DNA of 64,000 bases from NCBI GenBank assembly GCA_038025085.1, contig CM076140.1, forward strand, positions 6,311,501 through 6,375,500. Reading direction: 5' to 3'. Source of the stretch: Tetragonia tetragonoides (taxonomy: Eukaryota > Streptophyta > Magnoliopsida > Caryophyllales > Aizoaceae). The position numbers and the translations under genes are program-made. Numbering within the stretch: the stretch's first letter is position 1; the number at the start of each line of letters is the position of its first letter. A model generated the notes under the pieces. It was not told the origin of the DNA, did no database searches, and was given only the letters and a program-made list of their open reading frames with translations. Below are positions 32,853 through 46,606 of this stretch, piece after piece.

Positions 32853-35800
32853 TCACCTAGAAAGTGGGATAGCCTGAAGTGGCTGAGCCCTTTGAAGTGT
32901 AATCCCAAACTTTTCATTCACATTTACATCTTCTGGATTTAACCCATCATCCGGTTTCCAATTAAAGGAACGAAGCAAGTTTGCCAACATTAGATGCACC
33001 ATCCTATGAGCCAGTGGCATCCCGGGGCACATTCTTCTGCCTGCTCCAAAGGGTATGAGCTCGAAATCTCGACCTTTGAAATCAATCTCTCTCTCCAGAA
33101 ACCTTTCGGGTTCAAATGAATCCGGGTTTGGCCATACGCTTGGATCATGGCCCATGGACCATACATTGACCCATACTTGTGCATTTTTTGGCACAATGTA
33201 GTCACATAGTTGCACATCCTTTATAGCCTTGTGTGGTACCAAAAATGGGGCTGGTGGGTGCAATCTCAGTGTTTCTTTCACAATTGCTTGATTATATGGT
33301 AAAACTGAGATATCTGATTCTCTAACTGATCTATCTTTGCCTATGACTTGGTCGATTTCAGTTTGAGCTTGTTCCATCTTTTCGGGGTGGCGTAACAATT
33401 CTGTCATTACCCATTCCAATGTGCTTGAGGTTGTATCTGTGCCTGCTATAAACAAATCCTGGCGTACCAAAGGATTCAAACATGTTACAGTACTTATTAG
33501 ATACACTTGTGTTCCGAAAGACATACATGCATTCTGATTTACTACTATGTGAGGAAATTTTCAGTGAGATGAAGAATTTTTTTTTATCAAATTATAGTAA
33601 TGTATTACGCATTTTATTAATATTTCAAGGCACTCTATTCTTCTACCTAACAAAACTCAGATTCTCGATCATTAAAAAATGTAGCATCTCATTAATCAAA
33701 ATAAAAAAAGTACTGTTGCATCTCATTAAGATTAAAAAAGATAAAGAAGAACCCAAAAACTCGTATGAGACGGCCTCAACTTGAGACCACCTCTATGACA
33801 TCTGGTTATACAATTCGTCTCATATTGAAGCGGTCTCATAAGAAACCTATTGAAGAAAGAATAATGTGGCATCTCATTAATGAAACATTAAAACTTCATC
33901 CCAAGACTCTGTATTCTTTCATCATTCATTGGTTTTGACTTTTGAGTAAACCTACACACATGACTTTTGAATGAAAAACATTAATTTGATATAGAAAATT
34001 TCACGTTTCTAAAGATATTTGTACATATTTTCACTCAAAAAAAAAAAAAAGAAGATATTTGTGCATATTTAAAATTCATTTGGAAGCTATTGCATTTTTT
34101 ATTTTATTCATTTGCCGGTTTCAAAATCTCTTTTCATTTGAGTTTTTGAGATCAAACTTTGACCATTAATTTAAGAAAAAGTATAAAGATTTATAAAGTA
34201 AAAATATTTTTATTAAATTTTTTTTAATAATTTTAAAATATCACATTTTTATAATTTTTTTAGTTATAAAATTTTGCAACGGAGAGAGTAGTAAAAACTG
34301 AAAACCTAATTGTTTATCAAAAAATTGTAATTGTAATTATCAGCCCATAATTTATCATGGATTCATGGTGCATATGAGGAATGGGTAATGAGTACACACA
34401 GTTGTATGGCTTGTACCAATCTATATCTTAACATACACATAGACCCAAATGTATTTGGGCCCTCTGCTAACATCATTTAATGAATTGTGAGAGGTAGTTG
34501 TGCGTGTGACCAAATAGGGACAACTTCTTCTATCAAAAAAAAAAAAGGTACAACTTCAAGCACCAAAAAATTTGGGACATATGAGGAGAGCTTTTCTCGC
34601 TAATTTAATCACATGTTGGCAATATACACTTCAATCAATGACAAGGATGTTTTCAACAAATTCAAACCTATACTCTCAGTTTCATCTTACTACACTCATA
34701 ATAAAAAATGTGTGAGCCTCATTTTTTTGGGCCAGACATTAAAAAGTTGATGGGAAAATACATGTTCCCAAAAGTAGGTAAAAATTTGCGAAAGTTTTGT
34801 GGTTACCTATCGATTAACCCGGCCTGGACCAGCACTGCACCCTAGTCGCTGATAATTAGTGTACTAGGCAACCAGCCCCAAGTCCCCAACCCAGTTGTCG
34901 CTAGTTGTGGTCCTGGTGGCCGTCGTACTATATTGTATCAGACTATCAGTACGTAGCCTACTTGTCGCTTTGTTTCAATTCCATTCGTTTAATTTTCTGT
35001 AGGTTTTATTCTTGTCTTGTTTAACTTTATAAAATGTTTCCTCCACTTGTGTGGATTATTCATGTAGGATTGAATTAGATTCAGAACTCAGAAGATCGTG
35101 ACTGAAACCTTAATGGTTATTATAAATGTTGGATTTGTGTCATGATTTTGTAATCGAGTGGATCAAAATAATTAGTGAGTTACTCCCTCTGTTTTGGAAA
35201 AACCTTAACATTTATTTTTTGAAAATCAAATTTTATAAAATTTGACCATTAATTATTTATGAAAAAAATATAAGAATTTACAATATATTATGGTTAGATT
35301 CATTAATATGTAAATAGTATTTTAGGAAAATTATTTTTTTTTATAATTTATATATTCATATAAATAAAATTATTTAAAGTTAAAGTAGTGCATTGGAGCC
35401 TTGCAAAAGTAACTGTTAAGGTTTTTCTAAAACTGAGGGAGTATTTTGTTATTTTCAATCTATCAATGGTCACGATTTGAAGCTCCCTTAAAAAACACCA
35501 CATACCAGTAATCCAGTATGATATACTCCAGTACTTACCATGAGCATATGTTTAACATCATCAAGGCTGAGTTCATTTTCCTTGACAAGCGTAAGGAGAG
35601 TACCCAACACATCATCCTTAGCCTTTGTCAAATCTTTCAATCTCTTATCAATAATCTCCTCAAAAACTCCAAGCATCTTGTGAAACGGACCAGTAGCCCT
35701 TCTCCTCACCCCTTGCAAATCCAAGTGCCTTAACAATGGGAAGAAATCCGACACATTAGGCCTCCCACCCTCTTCCAACATATGCCAAACAAGATCCTTA

Positions 35801-36411
35801 AACTCTCGCGAATGTAAAGAATCATGGCTGCTCAAATCAATTGAGAAAAAAGTGTTAGACAACAAGTTAAGCGAGGTGGTAAACGTGGCCTTACCAACGT
35901 CGATTGCTAGGCCTTTTTGGCAACAATGCCATGCAAATCCAACCAATTCCTCCACCTTCTTTTGCCTTACACCCTCGCTAGCATCAAGTCGTTGGTTGGT
36001 GAACAACTGGATGGCCGCGATTCTCCTGAGGTCGCGCCATTTAGGGCAGACCGGGAGCAAGCCCATGGAGTGTTTGTCATGATTTCCGACCCTACCAGCA
36101 TCCGGGATAAACCTACTAGCAAAGACTAAGTCATGCTTGACGAACATTTCTTTGGCTATGCAAGGGGAGGATATCACTACGGTAGTGATGCTCCCTAGCT
36201 TGAGAGTCATTAAGGGTCCATAGATTTTTGAGAGCTTGGTGACTGACTGGTGAGGTTGGTTGCCTAGCAGGTGGATGTTACCGATGATTGGCCATGGTTT
36301 TGGTCCTGGAGGGAGTTTGGATTGTGTGGATCTTAGAGAGTGAAAGAGGAAGTGAAACAAGATGAGGACAATGGGAAGGAGGATAAGTGATGATATTGTG
36401 CAATATTCCAT
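32853..36411 (-). CDS. CYP76-like cytochrome P450, copy 2 (intact)
   Basis: Exon 1 36411-35539 (291 codons) and exon 2 33458-32853 (201 codons plus TGA) give 492 residues, the usual CYP76 length. Visible: N-terminal membrane anchor 1-25, hinge LPPGPKPWP at about 33-41, AGTDTT at 295-300, KETLRLHPP (ExxR, Glu about 353), PERF 408-411, and [10 protein letters not shown] with heme Cys435. It is inferred to sit in the ER membrane and take electrons from P450 reductase. CYP76 members hydroxylate geraniol and related monoterpenols, diterpenes, or tyrosine in betalain makers; the substrate cannot be read from sequence. The intron is 2080 bp, against 219-611 bp in the copies without a large intron insertion, and holds at least two MITEs. 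The start aligns with all paralogues (MEY). Confidence 0.92.
33762..33842. mobile_element. Small MITE (TATGAGAC ends) in the intron of P450 copy 2
   Basis: CGTATGAGACGGCCTCAAC on the left pairs imperfectly with TTGAAGCGGTCTCATAAG on the right, about 81 bp in all. Target duplication unclear. Confidence 0.5.
35183..35441. mobile_element. Stowaway MITE in the intron of P450 copy 2
   Basis: Ends CTCCCTCTGTTTTGGAAAAA and TTTTTCTAAAACTGAGGGAG flanked by TA (35181-35182, 35442-35443). The pairing extends inward (CCTTAACA/TGTTAAGG). 259 bp. Confidence 0.9.
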
Positions 36412-36502
36412 TATTGTAGTGGTTAGTAGGAAGTTTATGAAAGCTAGCTAATAAGGTAGTTACATACTAAAGTTAAGTAGATTGAGGGAGTGATTTTGGT
36501 CG

Positions 36503-36510
36503 TTTATATA
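36503..36510 (-). promoter_or_regulatory. Putative TATA box of P450 copy 2
   Basis: TATATAAA on the minus strand about 92 bp before the ATG at 36411. No other evidence. Confidence 0.4.
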
Positions 36511-36713
36511 AGATTCTAAGCAGGTCGATCCTTTCGGGGCAAGTTTCGCTCGTATCTTGAGCAGATTGGGTTCGGGTGGCAGGGATCAGATTTTGCGAGT
36601 TTTAGTTAGCTAAGATAATATCTAAAGTGGCTTACCACTTACCACCGGCCAAAATTGCCAAGATTGGCCCCTTTAAGGGTATTTTTTCCGATCCCCATCT
36701 ATTTTTGTTTATT

Positions 36714-36990
36714 TTAGCAAATTTCAACAAATTTCAACAAAGTTTAAAAAAATTCAACAAAAATTCAGCAGAATAAACAAAATTCAACAAAGTTCAACAA
36801 AATTCAAAAAAGTTAAACAAACCAATATACAAACTAGCTATAAAAATACTTGAATCAACAAAATTCAACAAAAATAAACAAATTTCAACAAACTTCAGTA
36901 GAATAAACAAACTTTAACAAAATTCAGTAGAATAAACAAAATTCAACAAAGTTCAACAACAATCAACAAAGTTCAATAAAATTCAACGAA
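36714..36990. repeat. AATTCAACAAA-type degenerate tandem repeat
   Basis: About 25 irregular copies of (A)AATTCAACAA and AATAAACAA, period near 10 bp. No coding potential. Confidence 0.8.
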
Positions 36991-37083
36991 AATAAATATT
37001 CAAACAATAAATATAAACAAAAATAAGTTGGGGAGAACAACCCTAATATGACTTGAGAGGGTGAAACAGAGGGGAAAAGAGAG

Positions 37084-37134
37084 AAGATGTCAAGTTCAAC
37101 TATTCTGTAAAGATGTCAAGTTCAACTATTCTGT
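37084..37134. repeat. Short tandem duplication, about 25 bp
   Basis: AGATGTCAAGTTCAACTATT followed by CTGT is present twice in a row. Confidence 0.85.
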
Positions 37135-37614
37135 TTTTGATTGAATTTATGAAGGAGATTATCTTGGGAAGAGATATCCATAATATGAGATTGTTTGTTT
37201 GACGACTAAAATCGTAGTAGAAAAATAGTTATTTAATTAACAAAAATAAAGGAATTATAACTTAACCTGAACTTCCACTTCCTTTAAAATGGAAAAAGTC
37301 ACCTACTTATCTAAAACCTCTAGGTCAATGTAATCAGTTTCCTATAGAAAGTACAGATTTGTATTACCAGCCAAACATAATTTGGCACCACTCTCTAAAA
37401 ATTAAAGTTTGCAAATGACTACCAAAAATATGTAGGACGTGAGTGAAAAAGATCGGAGAGGTAGCTAGCGGGAAGAACTTATTGATTGTGACTTAAGTAT
37501 TTAATTATTATTATTCATTTGTAAGTTTGTAGAAGGGGATATCACACAAATGTAATGTCATTCCACTCACAATCGATAGCAAGATATTTTTTGTAAGCAA
37601 AACAACATGTGAAA
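37135..37614. other. Intergenic DNA, no feature recognised
   Basis: AT-rich spacer between the small tandem repeat and the Helitron. Nothing coding is seen. Confidence 0.4.
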
Positions 37615-38782
<1,168 letters not shown>

Positions 38783-38901
38783 TGAAAGTATAATTAATCA
38801 ATACAGCAACCACCTTCAAGAAAAAGAGGGAAAAAAGAAAAAGGAAGTACAAGAAGTCTAACAACAATAACTTTTTTGTTTTTTCTCTCCTCATCAATTC
38901 A

Positions 38902-41130
38902 CTTTTTTTTTTTTTTTGAAGGTAAGGAAGAAAAACGATTAGGAGGTCGTCCGAGGATCACTCCCACCGCATCAGAAAGTAAAATATTCTAAAATGCTAG
39001 CATTGGATAATTAGTCCAGTAAGAACTGTCTGAAATAGTTGTCGCATGTTTCGCCATTCAATCCGCTAATCGATTCACTTCTCAAAATTTATGTTGAATG
39101 CGATAATGGCCTATTTGTTGAGCAAGTGTCTTATATCCAAGATTAATTTGTAAATTATCCACGGAATTTTGCCATGACCTTGGAGTGCATGCAACACAAT
39201 TTTGTTATCACCTTCAATAATAATATTACTAATGCCTAAAGATATGACTTGGATTAATCCATTTCGCAGTGCCATAGCTTCTGCCACAAGTATTGGAGCT
39301 TGGCCAAGAAATTCGCTGCCAGCCTTTATTAATTTCCCTTCATTGTCCCGGATTACGTAACCTGCACCTGAACAATTATCATTTTTGGATCCATCAAAAT
39401 TAAGTTTAGCAAAGTTTATTGGAGGAGGTTCCCAGGCAACCTGGACAACTGCGGGCTGGCGAGGGGAAGCAGACGTGCGCATGTCTGGGGTTGAGTAAAT
39501 TTGATATTCTGAGTCGAGATGGTCCCTAATTTCCCACTCTTTGAAAATGGATTGTGCACGGATAATAACATTCTGGATATTTGGCTGTATGTTTTGGAAG
39601 ATCAGTTCATTTCTAGTTTTCCAAATATATCAAATAAGATAAATACTTCTATTTAATTCATCTATCATATGCTTCGTGCGAAGGTCAGTCCACCATTCTA
39701 AGATATGGAGGTTAGGATCTTTATGTGGAATCCAACCACAATTACTAGCTTGTTGCCAGATTTGTTGTGAGATGGGACAGGTGGAGAGGAGGTGGAAGAG
39801 ATCCTCAGGCTCCTGGTTACACCTAGGACAAATATCATCTAAATTAATTCCTTTTTTTGCTAGAGTAGTGCGAGTGGGTAGACCATCATGAAATAATTAC
39901 CACCGAAAGATTTGTAGTTTCGGTGCAATATTAAGTTTTCAAGTTCACTTATAAGGCCAGGATTTACAGGCTTCCTTATTAAGTCCATGACATAACTAGG
40001 TGGCAGCTTTGATACCGAAAATCCCGGTAGAGTCAGGTCCCCACAGTAATTGTCAGGGGCTTCAATGGAGGGAATCAGAATGCCTCTGATAGCATTAACT
40101 ACAGAGATAGAAACATTTGTGCTAATTTCCGATAATCCCATCTTTTATCAGCAGTTATAAAGTCACTGACTTTGCTATCGATATTGAAAATGTCATGCGG
40201 ATTTAATTCCAAGTAATTAATGAGGTTCGTATAAAAAACCTAGTTATCTTTCCAAAAATAAATGTTTTTACCATTACCAACTATCCATCGAATGCCTTGA
40301 TGTAAATACTCCGTTGCTTCAATATTTGTTTCCAGATCCAAGAATCATTGTGTTTTTCCTTAACAGAGAAAAATCCATGTTTTCATAGGTACTTATGACA
40401 AATAAGAGCAACCCAGATATTATTGTGCTAAGTTAAAATTTTCCATCCCAATTTGGCTAAAAAGGCTTTGTTGACAACTTCCGTTTTACGAAGGCCAAGT
40501 CCCCTTGCAGATTTAGGTTAACAGACTTTCTCCCATGCTATATATCATGGGTAGACCATTACTAGACGAGCTTTGCCAAAAGAATTTTCGATGCAATTTA
40601 TCTAGAAAATTTGCTGTGTGAGATGGAATTTAAAACTTTGCATAACATGGGAGAGAAGTGCCTCTAAATTGGACTGAATGAGGACGATTTTACATGCTTT
40701 GGTGAGATTAGTTGCTTTCCAAGGTTCTAGTTTTGCTTGGGTTTTTTCAACTAGATTTTTAAAAGTGACATGATTGATTCGCTGTTCTGGAAAGAAACAT
40801 CCTAAATACTTGCCCAAACTGGCCATATGGGGAATGTCAAAAAACGCATTAACAACTTGTTTTTGGTGGCTAGTGGTATTGCGTGAAAAAATTAATGATG
40901 ACTTGTGAAAATTGATGAGATGGCCGGATTGTGCAGAAAAATGATCGAGTATAGTTTTTAACTTAGAAGTTGGCTGTCTGTTAGTCCTACAAAACAGGAG
41001 GCTATCGTCTGCAAAAAGAAGGCAGGGTACTAATTGTGATTCTGATTCCTTGTTTGTCTTGAGAAACTCTAATTAGTCGTTGTGTTAATTTAGCAATAGA
41101 AGAGGTATTCTCTTGAGATGAGCCAAACTA
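38902..41130 (-). pseudogene. LINE ORF2 remnant (reverse transcriptase, zf-RVT, RNase H)
   Basis: On the minus strand, in order: a reverse transcriptase end with FADDSLLFCR (about 41005), the segment ASLGKYLGCFFPEQR (about 40826), LILHRNYKSFGGNYFM and a zinc-finger-type CPRCNQEPEDLFH (about 39820), then RNase H (AKLNFDGSKNDNCSGAGYVIRD, split here only for naming; 39482-39111). A T run at 38902-38917 is the poly(A) tail. Many stops and frameshifts separate the parts. Neither a target duplication nor the 5' end was found. Confidence 0.75.
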
Positions 41131-41163
41131 ATGATAGTATTTGAGATAAAATAACAGCCCGTC

Positions 41164-41287
41164 TTGTGTGGATTTAGTCCATCGTAGACCAAAGATATAA
41201 TGCAAATATATTAAGGATATAAAAGACATTTTTTAAAAAGATTTAATCTCATAGAGTCATGGTCCAGCGTGGACTAAGTCCACACAA
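41164..41287. mobile_element. 124-bp MITE with 27-bp terminal inverted repeats
   Basis: TTGTGTGGATTTAGTCCATC at the left pairs with GTGGACTAAGTCCACACAA at the right, about four mismatches in 27 bp. It shares its termini with the element at 31489-32154. The interior is AT-rich. Confidence 0.7.
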
Positions 41288-42602
41288 AATTTTGTATAAA
41301 ACAATATGCTCTTTGAGTGAAATGAGTTGAACTACTAAACAAATAAATAATAAAAAACCCCGAAAACGAAACAACATAAATTGACATCTTTTGTTTTGCA
41401 TTGTAATCCCAAATTTTTTGGTTCTTTCAAATTTACATCTTTTGTACAATATTGACCCATCATAGCTTATGCTTAAAGTGTATACTTTTTCACTGATTAA
41501 GTAAGATTTTATTGTCACTGAATTTTACCGATTCGGTAACCAAAAGGTCTCCTATAAGGCAGTCTTGAAGTGAGGGCCTATTTATAGCCAATCATAATAT
41601 AAACATGATGTCATGCATGTTAAAGAAAACTTCACCTTAAGACCGCATCATAATTTTTTTTTTTTTTATCAGTATATACCATAAAATCACAATTCATTGC
41701 CTTTCACTGAGATGTTGCAAAGTCTAGTTACATAAGAACTTCTTAAGTTACACTATCACTGGGAGAATCTAAGTAGTAGCTTAATACAATAATAACATCA
41801 TATAACAAGCAATAACAATGTCATTTCCAAGCTATGTTCCTTTGAACCAATTTCCTAGAAAATGGGATTGCATGAAGTGGCTGAAACTTTTGTAGTGTGA
41901 GCCCAAACTTCTCTTCTACATCTATATCTGCTGGATTAACCCCATTAGGAGGCTTCCAATTGAAGGAATGAAGTAAGTTTGCCAACATCAAATGCACCAT
42001 CCTATAAGCCAGTGGCAACCCAGGGCACATTCTTCTTCCTGCCCCAAAGGGTATGAGCTCGAAATCTCGACCTTTGACATCAATTTCTCTCTCTGAAAAT
42101 CTTTCGGGTTCAAATGATTCCGGGTTGGGCCATACACTTGGATCGTGCCCAATCGACCATATATTGACCCATACTTGTGCATCTTTGGGCACGGTGTAGT
42201 CACATAGTTGTACATCCTTTTCGGCCTTGTGAGGTATCAGAAATGGGGCTGGTGGGTGTAATCTCAATGTTTCTTTTACTACTGCTTGAATGTAAGGTAA
42301 TCTTGAGATATCTGATTCTTGGACTGAACCATCCTTGCATATGACTTGGTCAATTTCAGTTTGAGCTTTTGACATCTTTTCTGGATGGCGTAGCAATTCT
42401 GTCATTGCCCACTCACTTGTGCTAGAGGATGTATCTGTCCCTGCTACAAAATCCTGACAAACAAAGAGACTCAAACATTTGCTACATCAATGACTAGAAC
42501 CAACAGTGAGTCTCCTAACTTTAAAACTGTCATACTATTTATATGCCGATGTGCTTAATTGTTTACAAATTACATGCCAGTTTGGGTGTTCTGTGGTGTC
42601 TT

Positions 42603-42604
<2 letters not shown>

Positions 42605-42649
<45 letters not shown>
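42605..42649. repeat. T homopolymer in the intron of P450 copy 3
   Basis: About 45 consecutive T. The paralogous intron of copy 4 lacks it, so it arose after the duplication, perhaps as the tail of a lost retroposon. Confidence 0.95.
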
Positions 42650-42654
<5 letters not shown>

Positions 42655-42962
42655 AGAGTCTTGTTTGTTATGCTTATCTTTTACTCTTCTCTATTATGCG
42701 CTTACTTTGTTGGTTATTTTGCCTCAATACATTACTCTTCCTAGTTATTTTAATTTATTAATTAACAATTCCTAATATATGGAAAAGGAAAAATTGCTCT
42801 AAATAATACTCCTCCCAAGTTTCGGCAGTGTGCCAATAATAATTTCAAGTAAAAAATACATAAATAATCCTAAGTTTTCGTATGTGTTCCGTTTTGGCTC
42901 CTAGAGATAGTTGTGTTAACTTTACGTTAGAAAATGCTGATGTGACAATAATAAATGGAAAT

Positions 42963-44383
42963 CGGAGGCTTTTTGGGAGCCGGTTGTGCAGCGGGTGTCC
43001 AAGCGCCTAGATGGATGGAAGCGGGTGTATTTCTCTTTGGGGGGTAGGATTACCTTAGTTCAGTCCTGCCTTTTCAGTATTCCATTGTATTACCTCTCTT
43101 TGTTCCGAATTCCAGCAGCGGTGGCGCAGAGGATTGAGAAACTTATGCGTGACTTTTTGTGGTCCAGAGTGGATGGGGAGAGGAAGAATCATTTGGTGAG
43201 TTGGGATAGGGTGTGTCGTCTTAAGGAAGAAGGGGGGTTAGGTGTGGGCAGGCTGGTGGATAAAAATATTGCTCTTGTGGGCAATTGGCTTTGGCGGTTC
43301 CCGCGGAAAGCGGATAGTCTTTGGCATCGAGTTATTCGGAGTAGGTATGGACTGCAACAGAATGGGTGGGATGTACAAGTTGCCAGGTCCTCTACACATG
43401 CTAGTCCGTGGAAGTTTATCTCACAAGTTTTTCCGCATTTCCTTCCACGTGTTGAGCTGCAACTTGGGAATGGTTTGCGTATTAGATTCTGGGAGGATAC
43501 TTGGAGGGGTGGTCAGCGTTTTTCTACGAGGTTTCCTCGGTTGTTTCGGTTATCAACTCTTCACGGTGTTGTGGTTAGCGATTTCTTCTCCGCGCACAGT
43601 AATTCTTGGAATATACATCTTCGTCGGCCACCACTTGACAGGGAGATGCAGGAGCTCATTTCTCTTCTGGAACTTTTGGACCCCGTCCATTTTACGAGTA
43701 CGGATGACTCTAGGAGGTGGGTTGGTGATCCTTCGGGGGATTTTTCCTGTAAGTCTTTTTTCCGTGTTTTGGGGACGCCTCTCCCTCGATTTCCTCTGGC
43801 TGATTTTATTTGGAAAGCGAAGGTGCCCCTGAAGGTTAAAGCGTTTGTGTGGACTCTGGTGCTGAATAGAGTCAACACAAATGATGTGAGGCAGCGGAGG
43901 AGGCCGTTGGTGGCTTTGGCACCTGACATGTGTTTTCTATGTCGGGGTAGCAGTGAGACTTCATCACATCTCTTTCTTTGGTGTGATGTGGCCCATAGCC
44001 TATGGTGTAGATTGTTTCCTGGAGAGGTGTGGATCTATCCTTCTAGCGTTGAGGCTTTTTTGCAGATGGGGTCTGGGGACGGGAAGGAGAAGAAAATGTT
44101 GAAGCGTAATGCTATTTTTGTGATATTGTGGTGTATCTGGTTGGAGCGCAATGCACGGGTGTTCAATGGGCTTTCTGTTACTCCTGGTTTGTTGTGGAAG
44201 AAGGTCAAATACCTTGCTTCTTTATGGGCCAGGGCTGCGGGGGCGTTTCGGGATTATACTATTACAAATATGCAACAGAATTGGGGCAGTTTGTAAATGC
44301 TTAAATGGAGAGGATACCTTATCCTCTCCTGTGCTGTAAATCTGATTACTTATTAATATACTTTTTCTTTATCTAAAAAAAAA
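42963..44383 (+). mobile_element. 5'-truncated LINE with exact 19-bp target duplication
   Basis: GACAATAATAAATGGAAAT flanks both sides (42944-42962, 44384-44402). It ends in an A tail (44374-44383) and starts mid-ORF2. It lies in the intron of P450 copy 3, opposite to the gene. The intact duplication and open frame suggest a young insertion. Confidence 0.92.
42965..44296 (+). pseudogene. LINE ORF2 C-terminal fragment (RT end and zf-RVT domain)
   Basis: About 443 codons stay open from the insertion point to the TAA at 44294-44296. It begins EAFWEPVVQRVSKRLDGWK, typical of the segment after the reverse transcriptase core, and later shows the zinc-binding reverse-transcriptase region (FIWKAKVPLKVKAFVWTL, CFLCRGSSETSSHLFLWC). 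The endonuclease and RT catalytic parts are missing through 5' truncation, so it is not active. Confidence 0.88.
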
Positions 44384-44469
44384 GACAATAATAAATGGAA
44401 ATATTAAAAAAGAAACAAATTGAACTTTGTTTTACACCCTCTTCCCACCCCTACAGGCTCATTCGTTTC

Positions 44470-44625
44470 AACCAGTAATCTGAAGAAACTGGGCAAAACT
44501 GATGAAAACTGAAATGTCTAACTGAAAACTGGAAGAAATTGATACAAACTAGGAAAAACTTGGTCAAACTGGGAGAAATTGGGGAAAACCGGTACAAACT
44601 GGAGAAAATTGGAAAATTTTGTATT
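44470..44625. repeat. AAACTGG(G/A)AGAAATTG minisatellite
   Basis: About ten degenerate 14-16-bp units in the intron of P450 copy 3. Copy 4 lacks the array. Confidence 0.75.
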
Positions 44626-45669
44626 TTTGAGTGTTTTCGGTCATTAGATCGCCTTCAACTTGCTAGTACTGAAACTTTATATAAATCCCAACAAAACTTA
44701 TGGATCATAATCTAATTAATCAGACAACCTACGAGTTAATTGGAGCTAATTGAAGCATTTATAATCATTGGGGAAGTAGCTGGAGATCAAGTACTTGAGA
44801 GTCTGATTTAGTACTTACAATGAGCATATGTTTGACATCATCAAGGCTCAGCTCATTTTCCTTGACAAGCTTGAGGAGAGTGCCCAGAACATCATCCTTA
44901 ACCTCTTTCAGATTTTTTAATCTTTTTTCAATGATCTCCTCAAAAATTCTGAGTATCCTGGAAAAAAAAACTGTATTCCTTCTCCTTACTCCTTCCAAAT
45001 CCATCTGCTTTAGCATCGGGAAAAAATCCGACACGTTAGGTCTCCCAGCCTCTTCCATCAAATGCCAAACAAGATCCCTGAACTCTTGCGAATGATGCGA
45101 AGAATCGTGGCTGCACAAATCGATTGAGAAAAAGGTGTTGGACAACATGTTAAGCAATGTGGTAAATGCGGCCTTGCCAACATCGATGGCTAGGCCTTTA
45201 CCAGAGCAACCTAATGCATAACCAACCAGCTCGTCCATCTTCTTCCACGTTGTGCCCTCGCTAGCACCAAGCCGTTGGTTGGTTAACAACTGGATGGTTA
45301 TGATCTTCCTAAGGTCCCGCCACTTTGGGCAGACTGGGAGCCAAACCATGGAGAATTTGGCATGATTTCCACCCGGAGCAACATCCGGGACTTTCCTACT
45401 AGAAAAGGTCAAGTCATGCTTGATGAACATTTCTTTGGCTATGGCAGGGGAGGATATGACTATAGTGGTGATGCTCCCTAGCTTGAGAGTCATTAAGGGT
45501 CCATAGATTTTCGAGAGCTTGGCGACTGACTGATGAGGCTTGTTGCCGAGGAGGTGGATGTTGCCTATGATTGGCCATGTCTGGATTTTGGAGATAGAAA
45601 GAGCAAGTGAAGCAATATGAGGATGATAATAGAGAGCAGTACAAGTGATGACATGGGGTAATATTCCAT

Positions 45670-46163
45670 TTTGTAGTGATAGTAAGTTAGTTTAAAGGTA
45701 CCTAAATTGATCAGATCCTTCATATGGACAATGGAGTGATGTGCTCATTAATAACAACTCCATAATTGCTAGCTGTAGCCTGTAGCTGATGGGAAACAGG
45801 AACATGGTGAAGCTGGGGATGGAGACAAAGCAGATATTTTGGTTGTCCGACTTCCTATGCTTAGACATGCATGTACAGAATTACGGATCCTTAGTTTGGC
45901 AAAATAGTTTGTTGGGACGACATATATTGTGATTTAATTTTTTGTAATCCCTTCCCATAAGAAGTGTTTTTATCCGTTCTGTTGCATGTTAGAAAAATAA
46001 GGAGCGACTCCTAAGATAGGACATGCACCTATAATGATAAAACCTTTAAAACATTATACATGAGTATCACTCGCGTGCAAGTTGAAACTGTTTGATGGCC
46101 AAATGATTTAATAAAACAACGACTTTTATGTTTAGGGTTATTATTAAATTTTCACTTTTAAAT
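45670..46163. other. Upstream region of P450 copy 3
   Basis: About 45670-45910 is paralogous to 49990-50215 upstream of copy 4 (AGTTTGTTGG, GGAGACAAAGCAGATATTT). No TATA box is convincing. Nothing else is seen. Confidence 0.5.
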
Positions 46164-46174
46164 ATTTTAGGATG

Positions 46175-46606
46175 TTCTACCCTTTTTCGCTTTAGGTGGA
46201 ATAAATTTCTCTCCCTTTGTGGAGTTTATTGGTATTTTCATTTCTTCCTTTACGTAGGATTCTCTTTTCGCCTATGGTGCGATATCTATTTTATAGATTC
46301 AATATGAATTTGGGGACCGGATATACATACAACCGATGATATCAAACTGAGTTTTGTAGGCAAGTGATTGCTTTGCTCGCGGTGGAGATCTCCACTTCCG
46401 TCAAAGATGAAGATACATCAAAGGAAGCACATGGTTACTATGCATGTTAGGAGTCGCACCGAGGTATCCTTGTCAATTGTCTTGTTAGCAAAAATTGTAT
46501 TGTTATTATTGATTTAGTATATTTTAGGGTTATTTTGATTGTAGATGCCGTATGACTTTTCTATTAATGAAAATTTCCTATTCCCCTCTCAAAAAAAAAA
46601 AAAAAA
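46175..46606 (+). mobile_element. Retroposed 3' fragment with poly(A) and 11-bp target duplication
   Basis: ATTTTAGGATG lies at 46164-46174 and 46607-46617. The insert of about 430 bp ends in a run of A (46591-46607). It has no recognisable frame and looks like the 3' untranslated end of a LINE or a cDNA fragment. Confidence 0.65.

Larger units (their letters stand above)
41821..45669 (-). pseudogene. CYP76-like cytochrome P450, copy 3 (several lesions)
   Basis: Exon 1 45669-44819 and exon 2 42453-41821 with a 2365-bp intron. Lesions: a 28-bp deletion near 45586, just after SPKSR, which removes the proline-rich hinge and shifts the frame; loss of one codon in the FxAGTD region (DFVAGTD instead of DLFVAGTD); and loss of the usual stop (AAA at 41851-41853), which adds eight residues. 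The intron carries a LINE fragment and a 45-base T run. The rest is well kept, including [13 protein letters not shown] and [10 protein letters not shown]. Closest in the window to copy 4, with which it shares intron and upstream blocks. A protein starting at the internal Met (about 45493) would lack the anchor. Confidence 0.88.

Noticed and set aside
34170..34300. Possible further Stowaway MITE with an end at CAACGGAGAGAGTA
   Set aside because: Only one end is recognisable; no matching left end was found.
36714..36990. CRISPR-like regular repeats
   Set aside because: Repeats are about 10 bp, degenerate and without spacers, in a plant genome; a simple minisatellite.
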